DNA of 64,000 nt, taken from NCBI GenBank assembly GCA_011525015.1, contig WTJC01000038.1:1-64000 (forward strand). The letters run 5' to 3'. A program made the position numbers and the translations under genes. The notes beneath the pieces were generated by a model. The model did no database searches. It saw nothing but the letters and a program-made list of their open reading frames with translations, and had not been told where the DNA came from. This document shows, piece after piece, positions 8,397 to 17,530 of the stretch (position 1 is the stretch's first letter; the number at the start of each line of letters is the position of its first letter). The DNA comes from Flavobacteriales bacterium. Its GTDB lineage: Bacteria > Bacteroidota > Bacteroidia > Flavobacteriales > Flavobacteriaceae.

Positions 8397-9056
8397 ATGC
8401 ACAGAAAAGACGAGTTAAAACATCAGGGAATGCGTAATCATTTGGTTTCAGAACTAAAAACCAAAGGAATTACAGATGAGAACGTCTTAAAAGCAATTGC
8501 CAAGGTGCCACGTCATCTTTATTTAGATAGCAGTTTTGAAGCGCATGCTTATCAGGATAAGGCCTTTCCGATTGGAGCGAATCAAACCATTTCTCAACCT
8601 TTCACCGTAGCTACCCAAACGGCTTTGCTTGAGGTGAAATCAGGAGATAAAATTTTGGAGGTTGGTACGGGATGTGGTTATCAAACAGCCGTATTAATTG
8701 CCTTAGGAGCAAAGGTGTATACTGTTGAGCGCCAATTGGAATTGTTTAAAAAAACAAAGTTGTTTTTTCAACAAATGCCTTATCGTCCTAAAAAAATGAT
8801 TTATGGTGACGGTTATATCGGTTATGCTGAGCAGGCTCCATTTGACGGTATAATTGTGACTGCAGGTGCTCCTGAACTGCCAGAAGCTTTGTTAAAGCAA
8901 CTTACTTTGGGAGGCAGATTGGTGATTCCCGTAGGAGATGGAAGTACGCAGCAAATGCATAAGTACGTCAAAACGTCGCCCACAAAATTCAGTAAAAGTC
9001 TGCACGGTGAATTTCGTTTTGTACCACTACTTGAAGACAAAGAAGGCTTGTCTTAA
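8397..9056 (+). CDS. pcm: Protein-L-isoaspartate O-methyltransferase
   Basis: A cytoplasmic SAM-dependent enzyme that methylates isoaspartyl residues and so starts repair of aged proteins. The 219 residues cover the full family length. Motifs are VPRHLYLD, the region AFPIGANQTISQPFTVA, the SAM loop ILEVGTGCGYQTAVL and the acidic loop VYTVERQ, followed by DGIIVTAGAPELPEALLKQL and GGRLVIPVG. Its TAA stop shares the four bases TTAA (9053-9056) with the stop of the convergent smpB gene. It stands alone on the plus strand. Confidence 0.96.
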   Translation: MHRKDELKHQGMRNHLVSELKTKGITDENVLKAIAKVPRHLYLDSSFEAHAYQDKAFPIGANQTISQPFTVATQTALLEVKSGDKILEVGTGCGYQTAVLIALGAKVYTVERQLELFKKTKLFFQQMPYRPKKMIYGDGYIGYAEQAPFDGIIVTAGAPELPEALLKQLTLGGRLVIPVGDGSTQQMHKYVKTSPTKFSKSLHGEFRFVPLLEDKEGLS

Positions 9057-9514
9057 GCGTTTTTCTTTTTGATTCGATCTAATGCTCGCTTATTGTCTCT
9101 GTCTTTGATGGTCTCTCTTTTGTCGTATAATTTTTTTCCTTTAGCAAGTGCGATTTGCAGTTTAGCTAAACCTTTATCGTTGAGGTATAAGCGAAGCGGA
9201 ATGATGGCTATCCCTTTTTGAGCGACCTCTTTGTGCAGTTTTTTGAGTTCTCTTTTTTGCAGTAGAAGCTTTCGTACTGCTTTGGGTTGATGATTGTAAT
9301 GATTTCCATGTGAATACTCGTCCACCTGCATATTCACAACGAATAGCTCTGAGTTTTCATTGAATTCACAAAAACTATTAGAAATATTGGCCTTGCTAAG
9401 ACGTATAGATTTGATTTCAGTTCCGGCTAGTACTATTCCGGCCTCATAGGTATCGATGATTTCGTATTCAAACCTAGCGCGTTTATTTTTAATATTTACT
9501 TGTTGAATGGCCAT
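9053..9514 (-). CDS. smpB: SsrA-binding protein SmpB
   Basis: A 153-residue tmRNA-binding protein needed for trans-translation and rescue of stalled ribosomes. Family hallmarks are NKRARFEYEI, AGIVLAGTEIKSIR, the conserved SFCEFNE stretch, KRELKKL, the GLAKLQIALAKGKKLYDKRETIKDRD segment (continuous family core) and a basic C-terminal tail. It is the third gene after clpB and the TetR-type regulator, 30 bases downstream of the latter. The tmRNA gene itself is not in this window. Confidence 0.97.
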   Translation of the reverse strand: MAIQQVNIKNKRARFEYEIIDTYEAGIVLAGTEIKSIRLSKANISNSFCEFNENSELFVVNMQVDEYSHGNHYNHQPKAVRKLLLQKRELKKLHKEVAQKGIAIIPLRLYLNDKGLAKLQIALAKGKKLYDKRETIKDRDNKRALDRIKKKNA

Positions 9515-9544
9515 GAATACTGTTGAGCTATTAGTAAGCGCTAA

Positions 9545-10147
9545 TTATTTTTTTGCAAACTCAATTTGAATCAAGTACTCCAGGTATTGAGCAGAATTCT
9601 TGAAGTATTTTGCGTCTGAGGTAATAAGACTCGAAACGACTCCACCATTTAAAATCGTGTAAAATTGCTTAGCGTACTGCATTGCTGGTAATTTCAATTT
9701 GAATTCACCTTTGATTTGACCTTGTTCAATCACGTGGGCGATATGGCCTTCAATAGAATGATGTACTTCTTTGATGGCTTGAGATAGCGTAAAATTATTG
9801 TGCTGTGCATCTACACCTGCGCTTACGATAGGGCATCCTCCCAATTCTTCTATGATTAAATCGTAGGATTTATAGAAATTGATCAGCGAAAATAATTTAG
9901 ACATGGCAGATTCACCCTCTTGAAGTGCAGTTACAATGTGTTTGAGTAGTATGTTTTTTGAATATTCAAAAGCGTAAAGCGCTAATTCCTCTTTGTTTTC
10001 AAAATTCCCGTAAAGTGCTCCTTTTGTAAGGCCGGTGGCTTCTGTGATAGTGCTTAAGCTTGTTCCGTGATATCCGTTTTTATTAAAAAGAGGAGCTACA
10101 GTTTCTAAAATGAACTGCTTTGTTTTTAAGGATTTACTCATTTGCAT
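9545..10147 (-). CDS. TetR/AcrR-family transcriptional regulator
   Basis: A 200-residue regulator. The N-terminal helix-turn-helix is clear (LFNKNGYHGTSLSTITEATGL, then TKGALYGNFENKEELALYAF), followed by an all-helical ligand-binding domain with the PIVSAGVDAQHNN region seen in TetR proteins with a TetR_C-type domain. The ligand is unknown. An alternative ATG lies two codons downstream (10141). It follows the clpB stop by only three bases and precedes smpB, so it is cotranscribed with a chaperone, an odd partner for this family. Confidence 0.9.
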   Translation of the reverse strand: MQMSKSLKTKQFILETVAPLFNKNGYHGTSLSTITEATGLTKGALYGNFENKEELALYAFEYSKNILLKHIVTALQEGESAMSKLFSLINFYKSYDLIIEELGGCPIVSAGVDAQHNNFTLSQAIKEVHHSIEGHIAHVIEQGQIKGEFKLKLPAMQYAKQFYTILNGGVVSSLITSDAKYFKNSAQYLEYLIQIEFAKK

Positions 10148-10150
10148 AGG

Positions 10151-12724
10151 CTAAGTCAAGATTTGAGTTCTAAATACCAATCGGTTATCAAAGTTATCTA
10201 AAATTAGTGCTCCTTTTGATTTTATATCACCAGAAAGAATTTTTTTTGACAATGGACTGAGCACTTCTCTTTGTATAACGCGCTTTAGCGGTCTTGCTCC
10301 GTAGTGTATGTCATAGCCTTGCTGACTGAGATAAGAAACCGCTTCATCCGTAAATTGCATGGCGATTCCCTTTTCTTTTAAGGTATGTGCTAATTCGTTC
10401 AGCTGTAGACTGGTTATTTTCGAGATGTCATCGGGTTTTAAAGGCGTAAACAGCGTTATTTCATCAATTCTATTCAAAAACTCGGGTTTTACGCGTTGTT
10501 TTAATTCCTCAAGCACTTTGTATTGAATTTCTTCGATTTGTTGCATGTCGAATAAGTCTTCCTCAGACAAAGCAGTCCAATGGTTAGCCCCAATATTAGA
10601 GGTCATAATAACAATAGTGTTCTTAAAATCAATCCATCTTCCTTGACTGTCTGTCAAATGTCCTTCATCTAAAACTTGAAGTAAAATATTAAAGGTGTCG
10701 GGGTGGGCTTTCTCAATTTCGTCTAATAGTACAATTGAATAAGGTCTCCGCCTTACAGCCTCAGTTAATTGACCACCTTCGTCATAACCTACGTATCCTG
10801 GAGGTGCACCAATTAGACGACTGACGCTGTGTTTTTCTTGATATTCACTCATGTCAATTCGTGTAATGGCATTTTTGTCGTTAAATAAATAGGAGGCGAG
10901 GGCCTTAGACAATTCTGTTTTACCTACACCGGTAGGACCTATAAAAAGAAAAGATCCAATGGGTTTATCTGTGGCATTTAGACCAGCTTTGTTGCGTCTA
11001 ATTGCTTCTGAAACAACTTCTACTGCATTGTTTTGCCCTATTAAGGTTTTACCTAAGTGCGCTTCTAAATGAAGTAATTTCTCAATCTCACTCGACATTA
11101 ATTTATGAACAGGAATACCTGTCCATTTTGAGACTATTTCAGCGATATCCTCGCTGTTGACTTCTTCTTTGATGATGTTCTGTTCTTGATTGCGCTCAAC
11201 CTCTAGTTGAAGTGTTTTTAATTTCTCTTCCAATTCTTTAGAGGTCCCATATCTTATTTTTGCAACTCTTTCATAATCGCCTTCTCGCTGCGCCTTTTCT
11301 GCTTCAGTTTTAAGCTTTTCAAGTTCTTTTTTAGTGTTTTGAATTTGATCGATGACTTCACGCTCTTTACTCCACTTGGTAAATAGCAGTGTTCTTTTTT
11401 CTTTAATTTCGGTCAACTCTGCATTGAGATCGCTGGTTTTTTGCTCGTCTTTTTCCTTTTTTATCGCCTGAATTTCGATTTCGATTTGAGTTATTTTTCG
11501 ATCTAAATCATCCAGTTCTTCTGGTTTTGAATTGATTTCCATTCGAATTTTAGAAGCGGCTTCATCCATCAAGTCAATGGCTTTATCGGGAAGAAAACGG
11601 TCTGAAATATAGCGAGTTGACAAGTCTACTGCTGCGATGACGGCCTCATCTTTAATTCTGACCTCGTGATGTGTTTCGTATTTTTCTTTAATACCGCGTA
11701 GAATTGAAATTGCAGCTTCTCTATTGGGCTGATCTACCATTACCTTTTGAAATCGACGTTCTAGGGCCTTGTCCTTTTCAAAGTATTTTTGATATTCATC
11801 TAGGGTAGTGGCACCAACAGCTCTCAGTTCACCGCGGGCTAGAGCGGGTTTTAAAATATTAGCTGCGTCCATAGCGCCTTGACCTCCTCCTGCGCCAACA
11901 AGGGTGTGTATTTCGTCTATAAACAGGATAATTTCTCCAGAATGTTCTGTAACTTCTTTAATGACCGCCTTGAGTCGCTCTTCGAATTCTCCTTTGTATT
12001 TAGCGCCTGCAATTAACGCACCCATATCGAGGGCGTAAACCTTTTTTCGTTTCAAATTTTCTGGAACATCACCGTTGACAATACGCTGTGCTAGGCCTTC
12101 AGCTATAGCAGTCTTTCCAACCCCTGGGGCTCCTACCAAAATAGGATTGTTCTTTGTTCGTCTAGATAAGATTTGTAAAACACGTCTGATTTCCTCGTCT
12201 CTACCAATTATAGGGTCTAATTTGCCTGAATCTGCAAGTGCATTAAGGTCATTGGCGAATCGCTTCAGTTGCGTGTGTGTTTTTTCTGTCTTAGGTGTAT
12301 CGTTTTCTTTTTCTTTCATCTTTTTTTCTAGTGTATTTAGATCGACTCCAAGTTTTTCAAAGATTGTTCTCAACCCTTGACTATAGCTTAGTAGCGTAAG
12401 TAAAAAAGAGGGGAGGTCAACCTGATTCTCGTTCTTTTTACGTGCGGAGGCCATCGCTTTTTGTAGGATTTGCACTGCTTCATTGGAGAATTGTATTTCT
12501 GCGGAATTCGATTGAGGTCTTGAGTTAAGGTCATCTCTAACAGCCTTAATCCCTCGTTCAATTATTTCTTTTTTGAGATATAATTCAAGAACTTCGTATT
12601 CTTGTTCATACAAGGCTATAAATAAGTGCTGTGGTTCGGTGAGTTTATGATCATAGGATTGTGTTATGATTTGTGCTTCACCGATGATATTTTGAACTTT
12701 TGGTGTAAAAGATTGTGCATTCAT
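10151..12724 (-). CDS. clpB: ATP-dependent disaggregase ClpB
   Basis: A full-length (857 residues) Hsp100 chaperone that works with DnaK to dissolve protein aggregates. In order: the N-terminal Clp repeat domain ([13 protein letters not shown]), NBD1 with Walker [16 protein letters not shown] and the [12 protein letters not shown] Walker B, the long coiled-coil M-domain (about 400-540, rich in Lys/Glu), NBD2 with [15 protein letters not shown] and [13 protein letters not shown], and the C-terminal D2-small domain ([12 protein letters not shown]). It is first in the clpB-tetR-smpB operon. Its upstream region shares a palindrome and GG-N10-GA element with dnaK. Confidence 0.98.
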   Translation of the reverse strand: MNAQSFTPKVQNIIGEAQIITQSYDHKLTEPQHLFIALYEQEYEVLELYLKKEIIERGIKAVRDDLNSRPQSNSAEIQFSNEAVQILQKAMASARKKNENQVDLPSFLLTLLSYSQGLRTIFEKLGVDLNTLEKKMKEKENDTPKTEKTHTQLKRFANDLNALADSGKLDPIIGRDEEIRRVLQILSRRTKNNPILVGAPGVGKTAIAEGLAQRIVNGDVPENLKRKKVYALDMGALIAGAKYKGEFEERLKAVIKEVTEHSGEIILFIDEIHTLVGAGGGQGAMDAANILKPALARGELRAVGATTLDEYQKYFEKDKALERRFQKVMVDQPNREAAISILRGIKEKYETHHEVRIKDEAVIAAVDLSTRYISDRFLPDKAIDLMDEAASKIRMEINSKPEELDDLDRKITQIEIEIQAIKKEKDEQKTSDLNAELTEIKEKRTLLFTKWSKEREVIDQIQNTKKELEKLKTEAEKAQREGDYERVAKIRYGTSKELEEKLKTLQLEVERNQEQNIIKEEVNSEDIAEIVSKWTGIPVHKLMSSEIEKLLHLEAHLGKTLIGQNNAVEVVSEAIRRNKAGLNATDKPIGSFLFIGPTGVGKTELSKALASYLFNDKNAITRIDMSEYQEKHSVSRLIGAPPGYVGYDEGGQLTEAVRRRPYSIVLLDEIEKAHPDTFNILLQVLDEGHLTDSQGRWIDFKNTIVIMTSNIGANHWTALSEEDLFDMQQIEEIQYKVLEELKQRVKPEFLNRIDEITLFTPLKPDDISKITSLQLNELAHTLKEKGIAMQFTDEAVSYLSQQGYDIHYGARPLKRVIQREVLSPLSKKILSGDIKSKGALILDNFDNRLVFRTQILT

Positions 12725-12747
12725 AAAAGTCGTTTACGCCATTAAAA

Positions 12748-12797
12748 TCAAAAAGAATTCCATTTTGAAATCGCACTCAAAAGAGGACTTTTTGTCA
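12748..12797 (-). promoter_or_regulatory. Heat-shock-type promoter/operator region of clpB
   Basis: Reading the minus strand, an imperfect inverted repeat TGACA-AAA-AGTCC (plus coordinates 12785-12797) is followed 23 bases later by GG-N10-GA (GG at 12761-12760, GA at 12749-12748). The same arrangement precedes dnaK with a 13-base gap, exactly one helical turn shorter. No TAnnTTTG box is seen. GG-N10-GC is the sigma-54 spacing; GA in place of GC makes that assignment tentative. The clpB ATG lies 23 bases after the GA. Confidence 0.5.
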
Positions 12798-12831
12798 GTA
12801 TTTAATTGAAATTTTAAGTCATTTTGACACT

Positions 12832-13188
12832 ATGAGTTGGTTTTTTAAAAAGAAAAAAGAGGAGTCTGAGCCATCAAATGACCTTCATAAGGAGTTTATA
12901 GATCGTTCGTTTAATCGACCGCAGGTTTTGTTTAAGCACTCACATAAATGTGGAACGAGTACTTGGGTGTTGCGAGAATTTAAACAAATGTTAGAAGGTT
13001 CGGATTGTTCATTTGATTTTGAACTCATCAACGTATTTGATAAGCGACCTTTATCTAATGAATTAGCCCGTGTGCTGGATATTCCGCATCAATCACCTCA
13101 GGTACTGATTCTCAAAAATGGACAAGTTATAGATCACGCTTCTCACGGGGATATTTTACAACTCGATTTAAAGCAGTCTCTGTGTTGA
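12832..13188 (+). CDS. ytxJ: YtxJ-family bacillithiol redox protein
   Basis: A small thioredoxin-fold protein of 118 residues in the YtxJ/BrxC family, a monothiol bacilliredoxin that removes bacillithiol from protein cysteines. The conserved site is FKHSHKCGTSTWV (family pattern KHS-x2-C), followed by FELINVFDKRPLSNELA and the cis-proline-like HQSPQVLILKNG. The N-terminus is lysine-rich. Its presence implies that the organism makes bacillithiol, but no bsh gene is in the window. It is transcribed divergently from clpB and followed by glyA after 77 bases. Confidence 0.88.
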   Translation: MSWFFKKKKEESEPSNDLHKEFIDRSFNRPQVLFKHSHKCGTSTWVLREFKQMLEGSDCSFDFELINVFDKRPLSNELARVLDIPHQSPQVLILKNGQVIDHASHGDILQLDLKQSLC

Positions 13189-13241
13189 TAAATTGTGAAT
13201 TTAGGGCCTAAACAAAATCAATCTACTACCAAATTAGGATG

Positions 13242-13249
13242 TACTTTTG
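13242..13249 (+). promoter_or_regulatory. -7 promoter box of glyA
   Basis: TACTTTTG matches TAnnTTTG and lies 17 bases before the glyA ATG at 13266, so glyA probably has its own promoter instead of relying on ytxJ. Confidence 0.5.
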
Positions 13250-13265
13250 TCGAAAATAAAACGAC

Positions 13266-14552
13266 ATGAATAGGGATCAAGAGTTATTTTCTTTAATTGA
13301 GAGCGAAAAAAACAGACAATTAAGAGGAGTTGAATTGATTGCATCAGAAAATTTTACCTCTGAGGCGGTCATGGAAGCCACAGGTTCTGTGTTGACCAAT
13401 AAGTATGCTGAGGGATATCCTGGCAAGAGATACTACGGAGGATGTGAAGAGGTTGACAAGGTCGAAAACCTCGCAATCGAGAGAGCAAAACAACTTTTTG
13501 GAGCCGTTTATGCTAATGTGCAGCCTCACTCTGGATCTCAAGCGAATGCGTCTCTTTTTCACGCGGCTTTAAACCCTGGTGACACCATTATGGGTTTTGA
13601 CTTATCTCATGGAGGACATCTCACTCATGGATCTCCCGTTAATTTTTCAGGACGTTTGTACAATCCTGTTTTTTACGGAGTGGATAAAGAGTCTGGCCTT
13701 TTAAACTATAACACTATAGAAGAAATCGCTAAAAAAGAGCGTCCAAAATTGATCATTGCTGGTGCTTCGGCTTATTCAAGAGATATGGATTTTGAAAAGT
13801 TTCGTCAGATTGCTGACGGAGTGGGTGCATTACTCATGGCGGATATATCTCACCCATCTGGTTTGATTGCCAAAGGTATTTTGAACGATCCTATTCCGCA
13901 TTGTCATTTTGTGACCACAACCACGCATAAAACCTTAAGAGGACCTCGAGGAGGCTTGATTCTAATGGGAGAGGACTTTGAAAATCCAATGGGAATCAAA
14001 CTTAAAAATGGAACAGTCCGCAAGATGTCATCCCTAGTCGATTTGGCTGTATTTCCTGGAAATCAAGGTGGACCTTTAGAACATGTTATTGCAGGTAAAG
14101 CTGTAGCTTTTGGCGAAGCTTTAGAAGATCACTTCTTACATTATATGGTTCAGGTCAAAAAGAACGCAGATGCATTGGGACAAGCCCTTATTGAAAAAGG
14201 ATACCATATCATTTCTGGAGGAACTGATAATCACATGATCCTCATTGATTTAAGAAATAAAGATATCACAGGTAAAGATGCCGAAAAAGCGCTTGAGTCC
14301 GCGGACATTACAGCCAATAAGAATATGGTTCCATTTGATGATAAATCACCGTTTGTAACCTCAGGAATTCGTTTGGGTACACCTGCTGTGACTACAAGAG
14401 GTCTTGTAGAAGAAGACATGAAAACTATTGCAGATTTAATCGACCGTGTATTGATGGGGTCAAATGATGAATCTTCTATTGCCAAGGTTCGTGCTGAGGT
14501 AAATGAACTCATGCAGTCAAGACCTTTGTTTCAATACACAGAATTGGTATAG
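13266..14552 (+). CDS. glyA: Serine hydroxymethyltransferase
   Basis: A PLP enzyme that converts serine and tetrahydrofolate into glycine and 5,10-methylene-THF, the main one-carbon source. At 428 residues it is full length. Motifs are ELIASENF near the N-terminus, [42 protein letters not shown] and the PLP lysine in [14 protein letters not shown]. The C-terminal part has [15 protein letters not shown]. It converges with the glutamine cyclotransferase gene, leaving only 11 bases between stops. Confidence 0.98.
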   Translation: MNRDQELFSLIESEKNRQLRGVELIASENFTSEAVMEATGSVLTNKYAEGYPGKRYYGGCEEVDKVENLAIERAKQLFGAVYANVQPHSGSQANASLFHAALNPGDTIMGFDLSHGGHLTHGSPVNFSGRLYNPVFYGVDKESGLLNYNTIEEIAKKERPKLIIAGASAYSRDMDFEKFRQIADGVGALLMADISHPSGLIAKGILNDPIPHCHFVTTTTHKTLRGPRGGLILMGEDFENPMGIKLKNGTVRKMSSLVDLAVFPGNQGGPLEHVIAGKAVAFGEALEDHFLHYMVQVKKNADALGQALIEKGYHIISGGTDNHMILIDLRNKDITGKDAEKALESADITANKNMVPFDDKSPFVTSGIRLGTPAVTTRGLVEEDMKTIADLIDRVLMGSNDESSIAKVRAEVNELMQSRPLFQYTELV

Positions 14553-14563
14553 TTCGAATCTTT

Positions 14564-15622
14564 TTATTCCGAAGGCGGCGAAATACGCACCTCAAAGATT
14601 TTATTCCAGTTTTTACCGGTAATAAAAAAGCTCTTACGCTCCTTATGATAGGCAATCCCGTTTAGGACGGAATTATTTTCATCCCAATTTTCATCTTTGG
14701 TGATTTCTTTTTTTAATTCAGAAAAATTGAGGATTCCCTCAATAACACCTGTGCTTTTCTCAATGACCATCACACTTTCTTTGAGATAAACGTTAGCGAA
14801 AATTTTGTCGTTGACAATTTCGAGTTCATTGGCGTTTTTAAAGAGTGATTTGTTGGTCCCTAACTGTATATAGCTTTGTTCTTTTAAATTCTCAGGGGAT
14901 AACCTCCAAATTTTTTCAGTACCGTCACTTTTGTAAATGAAGTCTTGGTCATGACTTAAGCCCCATCCTTCTTTACTTTGATCATAGTTAAACTCACCCG
15001 TAGGTTCAAGGGTGTTTTTGTCGTAAATGAAACCCTTAGATCCTCGCCATGTGAGATGGATTAGACGATTCTCCCAAAGTGTAATTCCTTCACCAAAAAA
15101 TGGAGGTGAGAGTTCGTATGTCTCAAAGGATTCGCCTGTAAAAGGATTGTATGAATAGATATAAGAATTGCCGACTTGCCCTGTGCTTTCATACAAGGTG
15201 TCTCCAACAAATTCTAATCCTTGAGTGTATCTTTCAGTGTCGTGATCGTAAGAGGCAAGTACTTCATAATTCCAAAGTTGTGCAGGCTTATCGGATAATA
15301 TTCTGATTTTTTTTCGCAATTCATGCACCTCATTAGCGGTATAAATTTTAACGTCTAAGGAGTGGTTGCCAATTTGAGCTTCAGGAATTTGCAATCTATT
15401 TTCGTTGTATTCTAAGCTGTTTTGGTTTAAAAGGACGCGAATACTGTCGATTTTGTATTGTTTGTTCGATTCTACTCTAAATTCAATTGAAGAATTTTGT
15501 TGAATGGAGTTGAAGTTCGCTTTGCTCTTTATTTTAAAAGCAGACTTTTTGTCTTGAGATGCTCCACATCCAACAACTAGGGTCAAAAAAACAAGACCAA
15601 AAGTGTACGCTAATCGTTTCAT
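14564..15622 (-). CDS. Glutamine cyclotransferase lipoprotein
   Basis: A beta-propeller glutaminyl-peptide cyclotransferase (plant/bacterial QC type), which converts N-terminal Gln to pyroglutamate. The signal segment ends in a good lipobox (LVVGC, Cys near residue 19), so the enzyme is a membrane-anchored envelope lipoprotein. An Ig-like N-terminal region (about 30-115) precedes the propeller, where YTQGLEF, YESTGQVGNS, FGEGIT, GFIYDKNTL, EGWGLSHD and LNGIAYH are typical blades of the family. It is monocistronic. Pyroglutamate released from such products could feed the PxpABC enzyme encoded at the other end of this window; that link is inference. Confidence 0.9.
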   Translation of the reverse strand: MKRLAYTFGLVFLTLVVGCGASQDKKSAFKIKSKANFNSIQQNSSIEFRVESNKQYKIDSIRVLLNQNSLEYNENRLQIPEAQIGNHSLDVKIYTANEVHELRKKIRILSDKPAQLWNYEVLASYDHDTERYTQGLEFVGDTLYESTGQVGNSYIYSYNPFTGESFETYELSPPFFGEGITLWENRLIHLTWRGSKGFIYDKNTLEPTGEFNYDQSKEGWGLSHDQDFIYKSDGTEKIWRLSPENLKEQSYIQLGTNKSLFKNANELEIVNDKIFANVYLKESVMVIEKSTGVIEGILNFSELKKEITKDENWDENNSVLNGIAYHKERKSFFITGKNWNKIFEVRISPPSE

Positions 15623-15662
15623 GATTCCTTTGGATTAATTTCTATTACAAAAGTAAACATAC

Positions 15663-15670
15663 TATATTTG
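15663..15670 (+). promoter_or_regulatory. -7 promoter box of SRP RNA
   Basis: TATATTTG, a match to TAnnTTTG, ends five bases before the first paired base of the predicted RNA. It calibrates the distance from box to transcription start for other genes in the window. Confidence 0.65.
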
Positions 15671-15674
15671 CCGT

Positions 15675-15768
15675 GGCAAGTCCTACACGACCAGCTCCTA
15701 CAGAATCCCCCAGGGTGGGAACACAGCAAGGGTATGTGGTTGTAGCGGTGCGATGTAGGTCGCTTGCC
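15675..15768 (+). ncRNA. ffs: Signal recognition particle RNA, small bacterial type
   Basis: About 94 bases that fold as the bacterial 4.5S RNA. The 5' end GGCAAG-TCCTACA pairs with the 3' end TGTAGGT-CG-CTTGCC. The Ffh-binding hairpin is complete: CAGG (15711-15714), a GTG stem, GGAA tetraloop (15718-15721), CAC, then AGCA (15725-15728), with CCC/GGG pairs below it. The terminal helix is followed by TCTTTT, which may end transcription. The RNA forms SRP with Ffh for co-translational targeting to the membrane. It fills most of the gap between the cyclotransferase and channel genes. Confidence 0.92.
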
Positions 15769-15846
15769 TCTTTTAACGGTTTTAAGGCTTTGTTTCTAAA
15801 TCTTAGAAAAGCTATATTGAACTTCCACTCTTAAAACCGACTGTCA

Positions 15847-16563
15847 ATGAACAAATTAAAAGACCTCATCGAAAATAGAGACACCCGTTCTGGGGCGTTA
15901 TTTGACTATCTCATTCAAATTTTGATTATTCTGTCTTTGTTGAGTTTTGCTGTGGAAACCCTTCCTGATTTAAGTGAGAAAACCATCAGTATTCTCGAGG
16001 GTTTTGAACTGATTTGTATTGTAATCTTTACCGCGGAATACATTTTGCGCTTAATTATTGCAGACAAGGCCCTTTCTTATTTTAAAAGCTTTTACGGAAT
16101 CATTGATTTGTTGGCAATTCTACCGTATTACCTGTTTCCTATGTTCGACTTGCGGTTTATTCGCGCCTTTCGAGTTTTTCGAATTTTTAGAAGCTTAAAG
16201 TTAATTCGTTACAATAGAGCACTCAGGAGATTTAAAATCGCCTACAACCTCATTCACGAAGAATTGATTTTATTTTTCATTTTCACCACCATTATTTTGT
16301 TTTTCGGTGCTGTGGGCATTTATTATTTTGAAAACCCAGTTCAACCTCAACAGTTTCAATCGGTTATTCATTCCTTGTACTGGGCTGTAGTTACCTTAAC
16401 CACTGTAGGTTACGGTGATATATACCCCATAACCGATGGAGGAAAAATATTCACCTCTATTATTTTGGTTTTAGGTATTGGTGTAATTACAATCCCTACA
16501 GGACTTATTGCTTCTGCACTTTCGAAGGCTAGAGAAATTGAATTTGAAGAAAGGGGTAAATAA
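15847..16563 (+). CDS. Kv-type potassium channel
   Basis: A second voltage-gated-like potassium channel of 238 residues. It has six transmembrane helices, an S4 with spaced arginines (RFIRAFRVFRIFRSLKLIR), and the selectivity filter TLTTVGYGD followed by S6 with GIGVITIPTGLIASAL. It shares family with the channel at 4756-5550 but lacks the C-terminal zinc ribbon, so the two are old paralogues and not a recent duplication. It acts in the inner membrane. Upstream lies the SRP RNA; no clear promoter of its own is seen. Confidence 0.9.
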   Translation: MNKLKDLIENRDTRSGALFDYLIQILIILSLLSFAVETLPDLSEKTISILEGFELICIVIFTAEYILRLIIADKALSYFKSFYGIIDLLAILPYYLFPMFDLRFIRAFRVFRIFRSLKLIRYNRALRRFKIAYNLIHEELILFFIFTTIILFFGAVGIYYFENPVQPQQFQSVIHSLYWAVVTLTTVGYGDIYPITDGGKIFTSIILVLGIGVITIPTGLIASALSKAREIEFEERGK

Positions 16564-16621
16564 CTTTTTAAAAGCTTTCAACAGCCAGCCTTATTTTTGA
16601 TTCAAAGTGTTGCGGTATCCT

Positions 16622-16629
16622 TACATTTG
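16622..16629 (+). promoter_or_regulatory. Candidate -7 box upstream of the SDR gene
   Basis: TACATTTG fits TAnnTTTG, with a TTTTG tract ending at 16599 and a spacer of 22 bases, close to the usual 19-21. It would give a leader of about 80 bases before the ATG at 16715, long for this genome. The leader shows no structure that I recognise. Confidence 0.4.
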
Positions 16630-16714
16630 CAGCATTATTACGCTTGCAATCAGGACGATTAATTTTATTCGTAGCAGTGTGATTAAAACGAGTTTTGAAC
16701 GGATCAAAAATTAA

Positions 16715-17521
16715 ATGAGTACAAAGGTGGTTTTGGTGACCGGAGCTTCTTCTGGTATTGGTAAGTCAATTGCTCAAACGCTAAAGCAAAAGGGGTTTGT
16801 CGTCTATGGAACCGCCAGAAATCCGCAAAACTATCCTGACACCGCTATTCCGCTTCTGACCTTGGATGTAACCGATCAGCAAACGATTAATTCATGCATC
16901 TCAGACTTAATGGCCAAAGAAGGTAGAATAGATGTACTCATCAACAATGCAGGAAGAGGAATTAACGGTACTGTTGAAGAAATGCCCATCGAAGAGGCCA
17001 AGCATATCTTTGACACCAATTTTTTTGGAGCAGTAGCTGTGGCACAAGCGGTAATTCCACATATGAGGTCTCAAAAGTCGGGTCACATTGTAAACATAAC
17101 TTCTATTGCAGGATTTATGGGCTTACCCTTTAGAGGTTTTTATTCTGCCTCAAAATCAGCGCTCAATATCATCACTGAGTCAATGAGGATGGAATTGAAG
17201 CCATTTGGCATAGAGGTTTGTTCTTTAGCGCCGGGTGATTTTGCAACCGACATTGCAAGTCGAAGGTATAATGCACCAATAGCAAAAGACTCTCCTTATT
17301 TTGAGCGCTATAACAATCAACTCCAGCAAATAGATGATCATGTAGATGGGGCGATGAACCCGGAAATTGTAGGAGAGGTGATATATACTATCGTCAACAA
17401 ATCAGGAGTACGAGTGAATTATGCTGTTGGCTCTTTTCTTCAAAAACTATCAATTTATCTAAAACGACTGCTACCTTCAAAACTCTTTGAAGCGATGCTA
17501 TCAAATCACTATAAACAATAA
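16715..17521 (+). CDS. Short-chain dehydrogenase/reductase
   Basis: A classical SDR oxidoreductase of 268 residues. The coenzyme motif TGASSGIGKS is at residues 10-19, INNAGRGING follows at about 84-93, and the catalytic Ser/Tyr/Lys are in NITSIAGFMGLPFRGFYSASKSAL (Ser, then YSASK). The LAPGDFATDI stretch and a basic C-terminal extension follow. The substrate is not predictable; relatives act on retinol-, steroid- or lipid-like molecules. The transaldolase gene starts nine bases downstream, so they are likely cotranscribed. Confidence 0.9.
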   Translation: MSTKVVLVTGASSGIGKSIAQTLKQKGFVVYGTARNPQNYPDTAIPLLTLDVTDQQTINSCISDLMAKEGRIDVLINNAGRGINGTVEEMPIEEAKHIFDTNFFGAVAVAQAVIPHMRSQKSGHIVNITSIAGFMGLPFRGFYSASKSALNIITESMRMELKPFGIEVCSLAPGDFATDIASRRYNAPIAKDSPYFERYNNQLQQIDDHVDGAMNPEIVGEVIYTIVNKSGVRVNYAVGSFLQKLSIYLKRLLPSKLFEAMLSNHYKQ

Positions 17522-17530
17522 GTTCTTATT

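Noticed and set aside
4756-16563. Recent duplication of two potassium channel genes
   Set aside because: The two proteins differ in length, termini and most loop residues, so they are old paralogues of one family.
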